This document shows, one piece after another, positions 63,825 to 64,000 of a DNA stretch of 64,000 bases (its first letter is position 1; every line of letters starts with the position of its first letter). Made by a program: the position numbers and the translations under genes. The notes beneath the pieces are model-generated. The model worked only from the letters and a program-made list of their open reading frames with translations, made no database searches and had not been told where the DNA came from. This DNA comes from Pedobacter segetis. Its GTDB lineage: Bacteria > Bacteroidota > Bacteroidia > Sphingobacteriales > Sphingobacteriaceae. The DNA lies in the NCBI RefSeq assembly GCF_016623585.1, contig NZ_JAEHFY010000011.1, positions 84,810 to 148,809 on the forward strand, given 5' to 3'.

Positions 63825-64000
63825 AATTGTCCTAATTTTAAAGTTTAGGAAACTTCCCCATCTTTTGAGCCGGGCAGGTATTCTATCCCCGCCCGAACGG
63901 CGTTCAGCCGGGCGGGCGTTGAACTACGAAACCAATTGTCCTAATTTTAAAGTTTAGGAAACTTCCCCGTCTTTTGAGCCGGGCAGGTATTCTATCCCCG
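63808..64000 (-). repeat. 109-bp tandem repeat derived from the tRNA-Arg 5' half
   Basis: 63808-63891 is repeated at 63917-64000 with one mismatch (period 109); the array continues past the edge. Read on the minus strand, a unit holds tRNA acceptor plus D-arm start (GGTTTCGTAGTTCAACG), a GC-rich insert with CCCGCCCG/CGGGCGGG arms, GATAGAATA, a second insert with CCTGCCCGGCTC, and the anticodon arm (GAAGTTTCCTAAACTTTA). The T arm and 3' acceptor are missing. The inserts are far more GC-rich than the surroundings. Confidence 0.8.

Overview
The window looks like a chromosomal segment of a Bacteroidota bacterium, most likely a Sphingobacteriaceae member related to Pedobacter. This rests on low GC, a SusC/RagA TonB receptor, DUF2723, DUF4175, DUF4386 and DUF4920 family proteins, carboxypeptidase-regulatory-like proteins, and promoters of the Bacteroidota type. 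Two of these promoters are perfect TTTG-N20-TAnnTTTG matches, at 26985-27016 (+) and 17829-17798 (-). No rRNA, prophage, CRISPR array or intact transposase was seen. All assignments come from reading motifs by eye; no database search was run.

Left part (1-18 kb): the N-terminal part of a SusC receptor, divergent from a LacI regulator with a candidate operator between them; a decayed histidine-kinase fragment; a MaoC hydratase divergent from a TetR-TolC-HlyD-DHA2 drug-efflux operon with two near-identical operator palindromes; a peroxiredoxin/AhpD pair; a DUF4143 ATPase with 32-bp promoter repeats; an O-methyltransferase/glucosaminidase operon; a ClC transporter; rplY-prs; and tRNA-Gln.

Middle (18-45 kb): a DUF2723 GT-C glycosyltransferase, tex, a Nudix hydrolase, a MerA/Lpd-like flavoprotein and an Lrp regulator. 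These are followed by an unusual tRNA-like gene with its own promoter and terminator and a deleted, fused HEPN/MNT toxin-antitoxin remnant. Then come MOSC, UbiA-like and phosphoesterase genes, a MoxR-type ATPase plus VWA pair, rmuC, a ligase-associated DEXH helicase, oxyR, an M1 peptidase, pth and tsaD.

Right part (45-64 kb): a very large TamB-like protein, a CDP-alcohol phosphatidyltransferase, a stretch of small membrane proteins and lipoproteins with an AraC regulator, dxs, a DUF4175-HATPase-ybeY operon and an OmpA lipoprotein. The right edge holds the most unusual structure: a tRNA-Arg(CCT) whose 3' end is duplicated on the far side of a small GIY-YIG nuclease gene, and whose 5' half is repeated in a 109-bp tandem array interrupted by GC-rich palindromes that continues out of the window.

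The intergenic spaces carry three repeat families: a MITE-like element (four copies, A-D), CGCCAGCTGGCG-type palindromes (six sites), and short tandem repeats inside element D. The genes work mostly as separate small units: oxidative stress (oxyR, peroxiredoxin/AhpD), drug efflux, cell-wall turnover, envelope assembly (TamB, OmpA, DUF4175) and information processing (prs, rplY, tsaD, pth, ybeY, rmuC, tex).
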